From Celoporthe dispersa (taxonomy: Eukaryota; Ascomycota; Sordariomycetes; Diaporthales; Cryphonectriaceae), in the NCBI GenBank assembly GCA_016584495.1, contig WAID01000002.1:496001-560000 (forward strand): DNA of 64,000 nt, written 5' to 3'. The translations under genes and the position numbers were made by a program. This document shows, piece after piece, positions 33,301 to 46,136 of this stretch. The notes beneath the pieces were generated by a model that had not been told where the DNA came from, did no database searches, and saw only the letters and a program-made list of their open reading frames with translations. The stretch's first letter is position 1; each line of letters starts with the position of its first letter.

Positions 33301-35945
33301 CTTGTCGTAGTTAGGACATATCAGGTTACCGAATACGACGATCCAGAAGATGATGATGCCGTTGATGAGGGCGATGATGAAGCACAGCACGAGCTTCTCG
33401 CGCCAGGCCATCCGGACATCCGGCCGCTTCATACGACCGACGAAGCTAAGGAGGGGAGAGGGGATCCAGAAGGTCAATGCCCACACGATGGCAACCCAGA
33501 CGCGCCGCCCGAAGGTGACCCGCTCCTCCTTGATGTTCTTCCCCTCGAGAAGCTCGGCGTCGACCCCACCAACGAACTGGCCCTCGCTGTTGTACTGGTA
33601 TTCGCCTTTACGGTAGTCTCCTTTGGTACCAAGGCCGTAGTCACCCTTGTGGACAGGCATCACGCTCTGGGGCCGTTGAGAGGCAGCAAGGGACGGTGCG
33701 CGAGACCCAGAGTTGAGCCCCAGGGCTGCTGGGCCGAGGAGCGTGGCTTGACTTCGGTTCCTCTGGTGAACAAGGCCCTCGTTGCTGTCGTTCGCGTTGG
33801 AGTCCCCGAAAGGAGACTGGCCGAAGAAGCCGCTGCCGTTGCTCTGGGCAGAGTAGCCGGTCTCGAGACCATGGAACCCCATGGAGCTGCCCATTCCCAT
33901 GCCCAGCTGTGCGCCTCCGGGCCCGGCCTGTCTGCTGTCAAGCATCATCTCAGACTCCCACCACGCATTCTCGTGCATCCAGACGCGCTCGTTGCCGACT
34001 ATGACTTCTCCGTTGGTCCAACCACGTTCCATGAGCCAGTTCTGGATACCTTCCTTTCCATCCGAGCACCCAAGGGCTGAGTATCGCGTGACAAACTCGT
34101 CATGGTCAAAGTCCGCTGTGAAGTCCAGGTTCCTGTTTCGCCGGTTCGACCACTCCGGCAGCCTCCAGGAGCGAAGCTGGCGCGAGACAGTACCTGCAGA
34201 CCACGCGGAGGTAATGGATGGCAGACCCGCGATGGTGGCCGGCGCGTCGTCCGTGGGATGGACCGAGAGGTGATACCAGGCACGACTGCTGCTGAGGAGC
34301 ACAGGCAGGTCAACCCGAGCATTCCGACCCAGGTTGATGCCCTCGCCCTCGACAGGGAAGAGCAGCTTCTTCAGGAACCCATCCTCGTCCGCGGCATAGG
34401 CAAGCTTCTCGAGGATCTCCTCCCTCTTCTCCAAGACATGCAGCCTCTCGCGGCCGGCCGGGCCGGACATGATGCCCAGATCCGGTGCGACGGCAGCCAC
34501 GGCATTCTGCATCTCGCGAACGACAGAGCTACCGGCACCAGGGACCTCCACCCCATCTGCCTTCATCTCTGCGTTGATGCCTAGACTGTCGTCAAACACG
34601 CCCCTGAGAGCCAGGGCCTTGCCCAGCTCTGGATCAGGTATCTCGAGGACGGTGATGCAGACAGTGTCTTGATTGTCGTCACTGTTAGGCGTCCGAACAC
34701 CACCCTCGCTGCTGTTATCGTCCGCAGCCCGGCCAGGATGACCCATCTCGGCAGCAATTGCTGCATTGGCCTTGGTGATGACCCAGTCGACCAGAGCCTC
34801 GTACAGGCCACCAATGAAGGTCTGCCTGTCCTCGGTACTGCACTGGGTTGCGAGCACTTCGGGCTCGACTCCGAGGAGGCCACCCGCATCCTCGATAATG
34901 TCGTCCAGAGAGTCCTCATCGATGCTGTAGTCGAGGGTGTTTCCAAGCTTCAGTACACCGGCCAGGGTGGAGATGAGGTTCCTGTGGGCGGAGCCCTTGA
35001 TGCCGATCTGCTTGAGGGCATCGCGGAAATCATCGGCAGCGGCACCATCGTCGGAGTTGATCAGGTAGGACGGCGGATCGTACGTGCCTGACCGTTTCAG
35101 AAGCGTGTACGTGTCTGGACTCTTGAGGCCGAGGAACTCGCGTTCGGCAGGCGTGGCACCCGAGTTCAGCAGGTAGTAGAAGACGTCGAACGCCCGGTAG
35201 CCGGCCTCTGCGGGGATGTTCAGCAGGCCCTTTTCCGTGTCGATGCCTCCCTGCGAGAGGGCCACAGAAGCAGCCTGGATCTCGCCCGTCAGGTTCAGTG
35301 TCAAGGTCACGGCGAGGGCGGCCTGTCGAGGGGTGGAGGGATTGTTTGGTGTCACGCATCGGATGAAGGGGTGGATCGCCTCGAGTGCCTTGAACAGCAT
35401 GGATGGAATCTGGATGGGGATCGCATTGCTGAGAAATGGGACGAGCACAGAGGGGGTGGACGTGTGTAGAGAGCTGGTCATCGTCCCGACGTTAGCATGT
35501 GATGACGGGGCGAACACTTGGGAAGAGGGGCCCTTCATAGGAGGTGAAGTGCTCCTTACCTGAGAATGATGGCACCATCTTCAGCGCGCCTTCTCGCGTG
35601 TTCCCACGCCTTCACTCCGAGAGATGCGTCGATTGTGCCTCCGGTCGGGGGGTTCGGTGGAGGGGGATTCGCTGTAAGCCATGTGTTCACGACGACACTG
35701 TCCGTCCACCACAGCAGTCAGGATCCATCAAGTAGCTCGACAAGGGCCTGTTCTTTCCTTGTATGGAGAGATCTCGTCACCTACCTTGAACCGGCATCGA
35801 GACCATATGCTTGCCCCTCTATGTAGATGTTGTGGACCGAGTTCAGCAGTGTGGTGGTGCTGACTTGGGTAGACTGCTGCCCAGTTCCCCTCGAGGCACC
35901 ATGCATCTCTGATGCCACCGAGTACATGGACATTCGGTTCGCCAT
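30301..35945 (-). CDS. csmB: Class VII chitin synthase, myosin-like domain without P-loop
   Basis: Exons 35945-35785, 35697-35560, 35473-31745 and 31675-30301 give an uninterrupted product of about 1,800 aa. The first exon begins MANRMSMYSVASEMHG. Splicing gives AGSSVVVNTWLTA, AIILSSLHTSTPSVL and CLPGCFTMYRLRT. The N-terminal about 700 residues are a reduced myosin-motor-like domain with no GxxxxGKT, typical of class VII. Membrane segments (for example WVAIVWALTFWIPSPLL and LCFIIALINGIIIFWIVV), a cytochrome b5-like region and the glycosyltransferase-2 catalytic domain follow. The catalytic motifs are present: DADT, LGEDRYLT and QRRRWINST. More membrane segments come next, and a DEK-C-type end (ITKKQVRALVEQRL). 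The enzyme should make chitin at hyphal tips and septa. It is divergent from csmA, as in other moulds. Confidence 0.96.
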
Positions 35946-37017
35946 GGTGGGCAGGATGTCTGTGTGCGGAGTGACGTCCAGAGGGACGGACCACAGCTTT
36001 GAGGCGACCTCAGGGCCTCAAACAAGGCGGCTTCCCGCTCCTTCGATCGTTCAATTGCGAGCTGAACTTTACAGGGACAGCCTTAATTTCTGGTCGACCT
36101 CAAGAGAGCCTCCTGTCCGTCGGGTTGAAGCGTCGAGGGAGCCGCACCGAGGATCGAAAAAGGGGCGTCCTGGGTAAGGTGACCGGTGTTGCTGAGCAGC
36201 GCGGGTAACGAAATTCCAACGGCGATTATATGGTCCTCTCCTTATCGTGCACCCCTATGGACAAAACAGTCGTAGTAGGACCATGTAGAAATATCCAAAG
36301 AAGCTTTGCAAGGAAAGAGAGAGAGTGAGAACTGATACAAAATCAAACAACAAGAGAAGCAACCACCAAAGCGAGTGAGGTGGTTGAATCTGAGGGTTGG
36401 AGTGGTGAGGATGTTGATTAGAGAAACAGAAGTTCGCAGCAGCAACAATATCCAAGTACGGAGTCCCCAACCCGCGATTTCCAAGGCAAGAGAGACAGAA
36501 GACAGGGGCTGGTATGGAGGAAGACACGCTACTATGCGAGCAATGGTACAGGCTGGGGCGGCTAGGAGGGAGCTCTTGCGGTGCAGGTGGCCAGGCTGAG
36601 GTGAACCCTTCAGGAGGATTGTTAGGTCGGATAGGGTACAAAGACCAGAAAAAATTACGGCAGGCCGTTGATGCAAGAGATGCAGGATACACGAGGTCCA
36701 GAAGGCATGATTCCCACAGAGGGGAAAAAACCCAGTAGGGAGGAACACAGGCACTGGCAGGAGGAGCCCGGAGCCGGAAGCTCGGAAGAAAGAAAAAATG
36801 AGGGTCCCAACTTGGATTTTCTCGCGACGGGTGTGTATTGACAACTGATGGGCACTGTTGGGGCTGAACGACAGGCGAGTGAGCGCGCTGGATTATCTCG
36901 AGATCACAGTAGCGCTACAAGGAGAGACACGGTCCATTCAGGGGTAAAATGTTAGTAAATAATGAATAGGAGCCGCTGGTCGGCTGGCACGGCGTATCCT
37001 CCCCGCAAAGGCAAGGC

Positions 37018-37038
37018 ATGGATGGATGGATGGATGGA
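37018..37038. repeat. (GGAT)n tetranucleotide repeat
   Basis: About five GGAT units within the divergent chitin synthase intergenic region. Confidence 0.85.
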
Positions 37039-37659
37039 CACAGGCAAGGCGAGACAAGGCCGTGGCAAGTCTAAAAATACCAGGGTGGTGTGGCACTTAC
37101 TGGTGGGCAGGTGCGATGGCAAAAGAGGTAAAAGTGGGGCATGGAGGCATTTTGAGGGGAGTGCGCGGGGGAAATACGAGAGGCTAAAAACTCCCGGGTC
37201 AGGCCAGCCACGGAAGGAAGAAAAAAAAAAGAAAGAAGAAAAAAAAAAGGGCGGCAACACGCAGAGTATGACAAACACGAACAATGTTGTGAATACGATA
37301 CGTGGCGAGTGAGCACTTGACCTGCAGAGGAGCCCCAGTTCTGCATCATGTGCAGCCTGGATGGCTGGTGGGTGATGTCGTGACCTCGAGATGCAGGTGG
37401 AAAACAGGGACTCGATGGCTTTTGGCTTGTTTTCAATCCGAAAAAGAAAGAAGAAAGAAAAGAAAAAGCCCCATCAGTCGGCGATGTTACGAGGCTTTCG
37501 GGTGGCCACTGCGGTACGGACTAAGATACTAATAGCAGTATGTACGAATGTACCATACCACAGAGAGGACAGTATTTCTCTATCAGACTTCGTCCTGTCT
37601 ATCTGTGACATGCCCATTCTAACACAGCAAGCGACATAATCTGCCGTGTCGAGGAAGAA

Positions 37660-37715
37660 GAGGCCCACCCGTCTAGAACCTCGGGCCCAGAGGCTCTAGG
37701 CGGGCCCTTTTTTTT
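37660..37715. other. Imperfect inverted repeat followed by a T run
   Basis: The arms at about 37660-37681 and 37688-37706 share complementary CCTC/TCTAGA/GGGCCC-like blocks, with a few mismatches and unpaired bases, around a short loop. Nine T residues follow at once. A hairpin plus oligo-T could mark an RNA polymerase III transcript end or a DNA cruciform. No tRNA or 5S features are nearby, so the role is unknown. Confidence 0.3.
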
Positions 37716-39769
37716 TCCCTCTTTATTTTTTCTCTCCTTTAGAAATTCTGGAATCATGTGAAGTGGGCCAGAAGTTCCAACAAGAACTAGACACTGTAAA
37801 ATCTGAGCGGAACATAAGGGTGCGAGCCTAACTGGATGCAGCGTTCCGGGGGCTCAAAGAATCCCGACAGTGTCAAACGTCATCCATCCTACCATGTATG
37901 CTTCATTTGACAATCCCCCTTTTTTTCCTCCCTCTCTCTTCTCTCTCCTTTTTCAGGATCTTCAGCGATCGGAAGATCTGCTCAGCCCTGAAGAGAAAGT
38001 TTTCCAACCGCGTCGCTTGACTTTATACTTGTAACTGATCGACGGCGCTATCAGAAAAGCGGTAGACTGTCGCCGGGGTGATGTGCATCGGTGCCCAGGA
38101 GAGACCCTGAAGTTTCCTGTTATAGCGGGAACCTACCTGTACATAGCACTATACAGTACTCTGTGGCAGGCACAAAAGGTACCCCAGTAGCGGCCTTGCC
38201 CACCAGCCCACCCACCCAGAACCACCCTACCACACTCGTCTTTAGCGTAGCCGCGTCCCGTGTCGACAAGAAAGCTAACCGGCCTACCCGTGCAGGGGGA
38301 GGAAAAAAAAGAAAAGAAAAGAAAAAAGAAACAAGAAAAGGAAAACATTTCCAGATCTTATCATTTGTCGACGCATCTAGTTCGCCTTCCGGGGGAGATC
38401 TACTTTTTTCCCTCTTTTTTTTCTTCTTCTTGTTCTTTTCTGGGTTGCAGAGTAGCAGTGGAGAAACCCGGTGTCGATCTGGGCTCGACTTGCATGTACG
38501 ATGGGAATTCAGTCTCCTCTCCGGCTGCCAATCCCGGAGGCTATGTTGTCATCGTGGATCATGGCTGGTGTCTCTCAGGTATTCTCGTGCCCCAATTCTT
38601 GTCCGGGATGGAGGATGCGGGCCACAGGTAACCTTATCACGATAGCAGTGCGACTATGTTAGTAAGGGCAGTGACGGTTAACTTTGAGTCTAAAATATCC
38701 TCACTGCCGTATTCTACACGTGAGAACATCGACAATGGTGCTGAACAACAAAGGCAACAACAAGAGTAAACACACCACCGTCATGTGCACCAGTCTCTTG
38801 GGGGCCTGGGGGCCTAACCTGGGAATAGACAATGAGACCGCTTCCTGCTCCCGTCTCCATGGTGCCATGGTTGCGGTGGGCGCGCAGCAGGTAAACCCCC
38901 TGCCTTCCGCCCAGGCGCCCAGCTGCAAGGCCCCCTGGCCTTCGTATTTGGACCAGCCCTGCACCTTAGGTCTCAAGCGCCTGCCGTATCAAAATAGGCT
39001 CCGTGTACTTCGTCTGGCGTAGACTGGTTGGTGGTCGTAGTGGTACTGTGTAGTGATTGATCCCCTGAACATGGGACAATCCGAACGCCTCCTCCGCTGG
39101 AAGGTGTGGTCCTGGAAGACCACGAGAACCAAGGAGGAGGCCGCTAACGAACTAATTTGTACACTGCTCCCACAGCAGTTGCTGACCACGGGCGACTCCT
39201 GATCCCCTAAGAAAGCTGTCTTTGCGGATCGTTCGTTGCATCGTTCCTGTCCTGCCTTGTCCTTTGTTTCCGTCTACCCTTCTACACGCCTTTTTTTTTT
39301 CCCTTTCCTTTGCTGTGTTTGTTCGACACTTCTCTCTACTGATGTCGTACTGTTCAGACATTCGCTTATCCCAGTTCGACTAGACGCCGTCGTTCGTTCG
39401 CTTCGTTCAGGTGCATACAGAAGGAGACGGTTGGGGAGAGTAGCTGAGCTCGGACTTGTCGTTCGTTAATTCGGTTACGGGACGTGCTGAATTTATTAGG
39501 CACTTATCGAGTCCCAGAACTCCTCCCTCCTTCTTTACCCAAGAATACTCTACAGGGTAACAATCTGAGCCTCTCGACCCCAAAGGCACCAGCAAACTTT
39601 CCAGCGAGCCCTTCTGGCTCCAGGTCGCGCGGTCAATTGGTGTCTCCAGATCCATCCTCTCCAGTCCAGACGGTTAGGTTAGGTACACGATAGAGGCAGC
39701 GTCCCGGCCCTTCAAGATCTCCTCCCAGACGCCATCTCCGGCTGTCTTGGGACTCTGTCGACCGCCATC

Positions 39770-42700
39770 ATGGCCTCTCCTCAGCTCCAGATCGGCGGCG
39801 GCGGGGCTCATACCCAACCCTCGCTCCCCTCGCTGCCTGCCCACCTTCAGTCCGACACTCACATCACCGCACATCTCGCCAGTCGGTTCCATGTGAACAT
39901 ACCGACCGCCCGCCTCTCCTCCCACGCCCTCATCTCTCTCAACACGTATACCTCGTCGACCAAGGGTAGCGATGGCACGAGAGAAGGCAGTGCCATGGCC
40001 GGAGCCGAGGACATGGCAGACAGGGCCTACCTAAGGCTGGGGCACCGTGCTGAGAACCAGGCCGTCCTGTTCTTGTAAGTAGTAGACCCAGCAGCTGCCT
40101 CCCCCTCTGTACTGCGATCCGCTCTTGCCTGGGCCAACTGGCTGACTGTGGTGGGATGTTAGGGGTGAATCTGGCTCCGGCAAGACGACCGTTCGATCAC
40201 ATCTCCTGACGGCCCTCCTCAACAAGACCTCCACCCCGCTGTCCAACAAGGTCTCTATGGCTGCCTATGTCTTCGACACTCTGACCACAACCAAGACGGC
40301 AACTACACCGACCGCCTCTAAGGCTGGTCTCTTCTACGAGCTGCAGTATGATACCTCGGCGTCGACTCGCCCACACCTAATCGGTGGCAAGCTGCTCGAC
40401 CACCGGCTGGAGAGAAGCCGTATAGCCGATGTCCCACCCGGCGAGCGGAATTTCCACATCCTATACTACCTGCTGGCCGGCACGAGTGGTGCTGAGAAGA
40501 CCCATCTCGGCCTCGACCAACCCGGAACCGGCTTGAAGCGCTGGAGGTACCTCGGCCACCCGACACAGCTGAAGGTCGGCATCAATGATGCGGATGGCTT
40601 CCAGATGTTCAAGACCGCCCTGCGGAAACTCGAGTTCCCCAGGGGTGATGTGGCCGAGATCTGTCAGATCCTAGCTTGTATCCTCCACATCGGACAGCTC
40701 GAGTTCGAGACCTCCAACAACACCACGGCAACAGGTGACGACAGCGGAGGCTTCTCCCACGAAGGTGGAGAGACGTCCACCGTCGTGAAGAACAAGGACG
40801 TCCTGGGGATCGTGGCGGCCTTCCTGGGCGTCAGCCAGCAAGATCTGCAGACGACCTTGGGCTACAAGACCAAGATGATTCACAAGGAGAGGGTCACGGT
40901 CCTGCTGGACCCCGCTGGTGCTCGATCCAACGCCAACGAGCTGGCCCGGACCTTGTACTCTCTGCTTGTTGCATGGCTCATCGAGGCCATCAACCAAAAG
41001 ATCTGTGTCGCTGAGGAGTCCATCGCCAACACCATCTCCATTGTTGACTTCCCGGGCTTCTCCCAGCAGTCTTCCACAAACTCGGCGTTAGACCAGCTCT
41101 TGAACAACGCCGCGACCGAAGCGCTGTATAATCTCACGCTGAAGAACTTCTTCGACAACAAGGCGGAACTCTTGGAGACCGAGGAGGTGTCCGTGACGGC
41201 GACGAGCTACTTTGATAATTCCGACGCCAACAAGGGGCTCTTGAAGCCTGGCAATGGTCTGCTCAGCATCCTGGATGACCAGACCCGCCGCCACCGCACT
41301 GATATGCAGCTGCTGGAGAGCCTGAGGAAGCGGTTCGAGAACAAAAACCCCGCCATCTCGGTCAGTTCTGCGACCGCCAAGCTGCCAGGCAGCAACTTCT
41401 ACACTGAGAACACAGCTGCGTCCTTCACGGTCCGGCATTTTGCGGGAGAGGTCGAATATCCCGTCAAGGGCCTGGTGGAGGAGAACGGCGAGGTCATCTC
41501 TGGTGATCTTCTCAACCTCATCAACTCGACCAAGAGTGAGTTTGTTGCTCGCCTGTTTGGGCAGGAGGCCCTTCAGACCGTGGTCCACCCCCATGAGAAG
41601 ACGACCGTCATGCAGGCCACCGTCAGCTCCAAGCCTATGCGTGCGCCCAGCGTCATGTCGAGGAAGGGTCGCCCGCGTCCGCGCCTCGGCGGCGCTCGGC
41701 GTGATGCCTCGGAGAAGCCAGACGAAGACGGCAGTGAGCATAAGCGCAGCCTTCGTCATAGCGAGCAGGGCGCTTCCGGGCAGTTCTTGTCTGCCCTCGA
41801 GAACGTCACCAAGTCCGTCACTGCGCCTGGCACCAATCTGTACTTCGTCTTCTGCCTCAAGCCCAACGACAGGCGGATCGCCAACCAGTTCGACAGTAAA
41901 TGCGTCCGGACGCAGGTGCAGACGTTTGGGATCGCCGAGATCAGCCAGCGCCTCCGCTCCGCAGACTTTAGCATCTTCTTGCCCTTTGCCGAATTCCTCG
42001 GCATGGCCGACGCTGACACCATCCTCGTCGGCAGCGAGCGGGAGAAGGTCGAGCTTGCCGTCGAGGAGAGGCGATGGCCGAGCAACGAGGTGCTCCTAGG
42101 CTCCACCGGAGTGTTCCTCAGCGAACGTTGTTGGTTGGAGGTGTGCAACCTGGTGGAGGCCGACTCTACTCGGCTCGGCCTGCCCTCTGATAATGGCGAG
42201 TCTCTCACCCCCGGCATTAGTCCCGGCGACCCGTTCGCTGCCTCCAAGGAACGGTTGCTGTCTGCGAGCAACACCCCTGGATACCACGACAAGCACAAAT
42301 CGGGCTACTTTGGCAGCAACGAAATCGACGCTCGCTCAGAAGCAGGAGGCTCTGCTTTCGGCAACGGCGACATGTTCAAGAACCTCGAGACCCGCGAGGA
42401 AATGGCGCAGAGGAGCAACGAGAAGAACATGGAGGAAGTCGAGGAGTTCAGGGACAGCGGTAGCCGCAGACGGTGGATGTTCTTCACCATGCTCCTGACC
42501 TGGATGGTTCCCGACTTCCTCATCCGCGTCCTTGGTCGCATGCCCCGGAAAGATGTACGACAGGCCTGGAGGGAGAAGCTGGCTATCAACATGATCATCT
42601 GGCTTAGCTGCTGCATTGCCGTGTTCTTCATCATTGGCCTGCCCTTGGTTATCTGCCCCAAGCAGTACGTCTACAGCGCCTCGGAACTCACCGAGTACAA

Positions 42701-45554
42701 CAGCAAAGAAGGAAAGGGTGCCTACGTTGCGATTCGCGGCATAGTTCTCGACCTGAACGCGTTTATGCCCAATCACTACCCCAACAACGACATGATCACA
42801 GAGACGACGATGAAGAAGATGGCCGGAGAGGACATCAGCAGCTTGTTCCCCGTCCAGGTGTCCGCCATGTGTCAGGGCACCAGCAGCTCAGGTGTCGATG
42901 AAGCCGTGACGCTACTGGTCACCCCGGATAACAGCACATCGACCGACATCAGACTGCTGTACTCCAAGTATCACGACTTCCGTTACTTCACGAACGATAG
43001 TCGACCTGATTGGTTCTCGGAGCAGATGGAATATCTCCGGACGAATTACAAGAAGGGCAACATTGGCTACACGGCGACATATGTCAAGAAGATGGCTACC
43101 GAGGGCAGTTCTGTCGCCATCATCAACGACCGCATCTACGACATGAGTGCCTACATTGCTGGCGGCCGCACCCTGAGGGCTCCTCCTGGCGTCTCACCAC
43201 CAACCGACACGAGTCTCCTGGACTACATGGACAACCTTGTTGTGCAGCTGTTCCAGCAGAAGGCCGGAGAGGACGTCACCAAGATGTGGAACGCACTGGC
43301 GTTCGATACAGACATGAGAAAACGCCAGAAGCTGTGCTTGGACAACCTCTACTACATTGGCGATGTCGACACGAGGAACTCGGTCAAGTGTCAGTTCGCC
43401 GACTACCTGATCCTCGCCGTCTCTATCCTTCTCTGCGCCATTATCGGTTTCAAGTTCTTTGCGGCCCTGCAGTTCGGAGGCAGCAGCCTTCCTGACAACC
43501 TGGACAAGTTCATCATCTGCCAGATCCCCGCCTACACAGAAGACGAGGACTCGCTCCGCCGTGCCATCGACTCTGCCGCCCGTATGAAATATGACGATAA
43601 GCGGAAGCTGTTGGCGGTCATCTGCGACGGTATGATTATTGGACAGGGCAACGACAGGCCTACCCCCCGGATCGTGTTGGATATTCTCGGTGTGTCGGAG
43701 AGTGTCGACCCTGAGCCTCTGAGTTTCGAGTCCCTGGGTGAAGGCCTCAAGCAGCACAACATGGGCAAGGTCTACTCGGGCCTGTACGAGGTGCAGGGCC
43801 ACATCGTCCCCCTTCCTGGTCATCGTCAAGGTCGGCAAGCCGTCTGAGGTTTCTCGCCCTGGCAATCGTGGCAAGCGAGACTCGCAGATGGTCCTCATGC
43901 GCTTCCTCAACCGCGTCCACTACAACCTGGCCATGAGCCCCATGGAGCTGGAGATGTACCATCAGATTCGGAACATCATCGGGGTGAACCCAACCTTCTA
44001 CGAGTTCCTGCTACAGATGGATGCAGACACTGTCGTGGCGCCTGACTCTGCTAGCCGTTTCGTTTCTGCCTTCCTGGACGACATGCACCTCATTGCGGTG
44101 TGTGGCGAGACGGCTCTCACCAATGCCAAGGGCTCCTTCGTCACAATGATCCAGGTGTACGAGTACTACATCTCGCACAACCTGGTCAAGGCTTTCGAAA
44201 GCTTGTTCGGCTCCGTCACGTGTCTGCCTGGTTGTTTCTCCATGTACCGCATCCGCGCGGCCGAGACCGGGAAGCCGCTCTTCGTCAGCAAGGAGGTCGT
44301 CGAGGCGTATTCCACCATTCGTGTCGACACGCTGCACATGAAGAACCTTCTGCACCTGGGTGAGGATCGCTACCTCACGACGCTGCTCCTGAAGCACCAC
44401 TCCAGGTTCAAGACCAAGTACAACATGAAGGCGCACGCCTGGACGATTGCTCCCGACTCGTGGGCTGTGTTCCTGTCCCAGAGACGTCGCTGGATCAACT
44501 CGACGGTGCACAACCTCGTGGAGCTTATCCCCATGAACCAGCTCTGTGGCTTCTGCTGCTTCAGCATGCGTTTCGTCGTCTTCATGGACCTGTTGACCAC
44601 CGTCGTGCAGCCAGTGACCATCGCTTACTTCGTCTACCTGATCGTCCTCGTCGTCACCAAGTCCACGGTCGTGGGCACGACGGCCTTCATCATGCTGGGT
44701 GCCATCTACGGTCTGCAAGCCATCATCTTCATTGTCCGCCGCAAGTGGGAGATGATCGGCTGGATGCTTCTGTACATCTGCGCCGTGCCCGTGTACTCGT
44801 TCGGTCTCCCGCTGTACTCGTTCTGGCACATGGACGATTTCAACTGGGGTAACACGCGTGTCGTCGCCGGCGAGAAGGGCAAGAAGGTTGTCATCTCGGA
44901 CGAGGGCAAGTTTGATCCTGCCTCCATCCCCCGGAAGAAGTGGGAGGAGTACCAGGCCGAGCTCTGGGACGCCCAGACCGCCCGCGACGACGCCCGCTCC
45001 GAGATCTCCGGCTTCAGCTACGGGACCAAGGCCGGTCCCAACGTCGGCGTCTCCGAGTACGGCTGGGGCGGCTTTCCGCCCTCCCGCCCTGGCTCTGTCG
45101 TCGGCTACTCACACAGCCCGTACAACAACGGCTCGGGTGATCTCAACACACCGCTTGCGGGCAACCAGAGCCGTCTCAGTTTTGCGGCCAGCGACATGCT
45201 CGGCGGCGGCGGCGCCAACGTGGCTGCCAACCGCATGAGCCAGTTCGGCGGCAGCCAGTTCTTTGGCGGCAGCCAGAACGAGCTTGAGATGAGCAACCTC
45301 GCCGGGATGCCGAGCGACGACGCGCTGCTGGCCGAGATCCGCGAGATCCTGCGCACAGCGGACCTGATGACTGTCACGAAGAAGGGTGTCAAGCAGGAGC
45401 TCGAGAGGAGATTCGGCGTCCCGCTTGATGCTAGGAGGGCGTACATCAACTCTGGTATGTTTCTCGCTATTGATTTTTTTTCCTTATGCAGGGGACGTTG
45501 CTGACTCTTTTATCTCCCGTAGCCACCGAGGCATGCTTGTCTGGTCAACTGTGA
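39770..45554 (+). CDS. csmA: Class V chitin synthase with myosin motor-like domain (one frame break)
   Basis: Exons 39770-40074, 40163-45454 and 45523-45554 give about 1,875 aa after discounting one extra C in the run at 43808-43812. The protein starts MASPQLQIGG, with SLPAHLQSDTHITAHLASRF. The motor-like domain has a full P-loop GESGSGKT (103-110) and the switch-II-like DFPGFS. This distinguishes class V from class VII. Then come membrane segments, a cytochrome b5-like region (about 800-1,000), and the chitin synthase 2 domain with MDADTVV, LGEDRYLT and QRRRWINST. The tail is DEK-C-like: TVTKKGVKQELERRFGVPLDA, ending ACLSGQL. The last exon is only 32 nt. In A. nidulans CsmA binds actin and localises to hyphal tips and septa. 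The frame shifts just before FLVIVKVGKPSEV. Confidence 0.95.
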
Positions 45555-46136
45555 GGGCGCTCAATCTTGGGACCAATTCTTACCTTGGATATGACGTGAC
45601 ACCCACTTCCCCGACTACACACCTTACTCTCACGTAATAATCTAATGGCTGGTCAAATTACATACAATCTTTTTGGGGGGGGATGGCGGCTTCAGGCATC
45701 TCAAGGGCTGGCGGTCATACTTGTACAATCTTTTTTCGGACATGTGCATGAGTTGTATGAGAGATATTAATAAGTGGTTTTATTTTTATTTTTTTGTGAA
45801 CGGGGCGGGAAAATAGCGAGAGCGAGAGCGTTTTCATTGGACACACACAGCATACATGGCAATGTCAAGGGGACGACGGTTTCAGGAGGGGCCCGAGGGG
45901 AGGGGGGAGGGAGGGATGTGACGGAGAGGGCAGTCATCAAAGATGTATTCGGGTACGGTGTTCTCGGCTCAATGGAGTTTTCACAAGTCATTACTATATA
46001 GCTAGCTGGGCCACAGACTATTACTTAAAAGACAGAACGTGAGATGTTTATATATATGACGTTGGTCTCTCTGGCTATCTGGTGGCACTCGGATCACATT
46101 CAGAGTTTGCCCCCACCCACGTGTCTCCCCCCACAC
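45555..46136. other. Convergent intergenic region, csmA and GST 3' ends
   Basis: About 580 bp of T-rich and G-rich 3' flanks, with no supported gene. Confidence 0.5.

Larger units (their letters stand above)
35946..39769. other. Shared 3.8-kb divergent promoter region of csmB and csmA
   Basis: Both chitin synthase genes are read away from this region. It contains long polypyrimidine and polypurine tracts (about 37215-37250, 38300-38345, 39285-39310), a GGAT repeat, GTAC words near 38140-38180 and an inverted repeat at 37660-37706. Long transcribed 5' leaders are likely. ORFs such as 36844-36242 (minus strand) look like by-products of pyrimidine bias. Confidence 0.6.

Noticed and set aside
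35474..35538. Apparent csmB start MKGPSSQVFA
   Set aside because: It lies in the second intron; splicing of upstream exons gives the conserved N-terminus MANRMSMYS.
36242..36844. 200-codon hydrophobic minus-strand ORF in the chitin synthase spacer
   Set aside because: Leu/Ser/Cys-rich composition reflects pyrimidine tracts; there is no membrane-protein family resemblance or start context.
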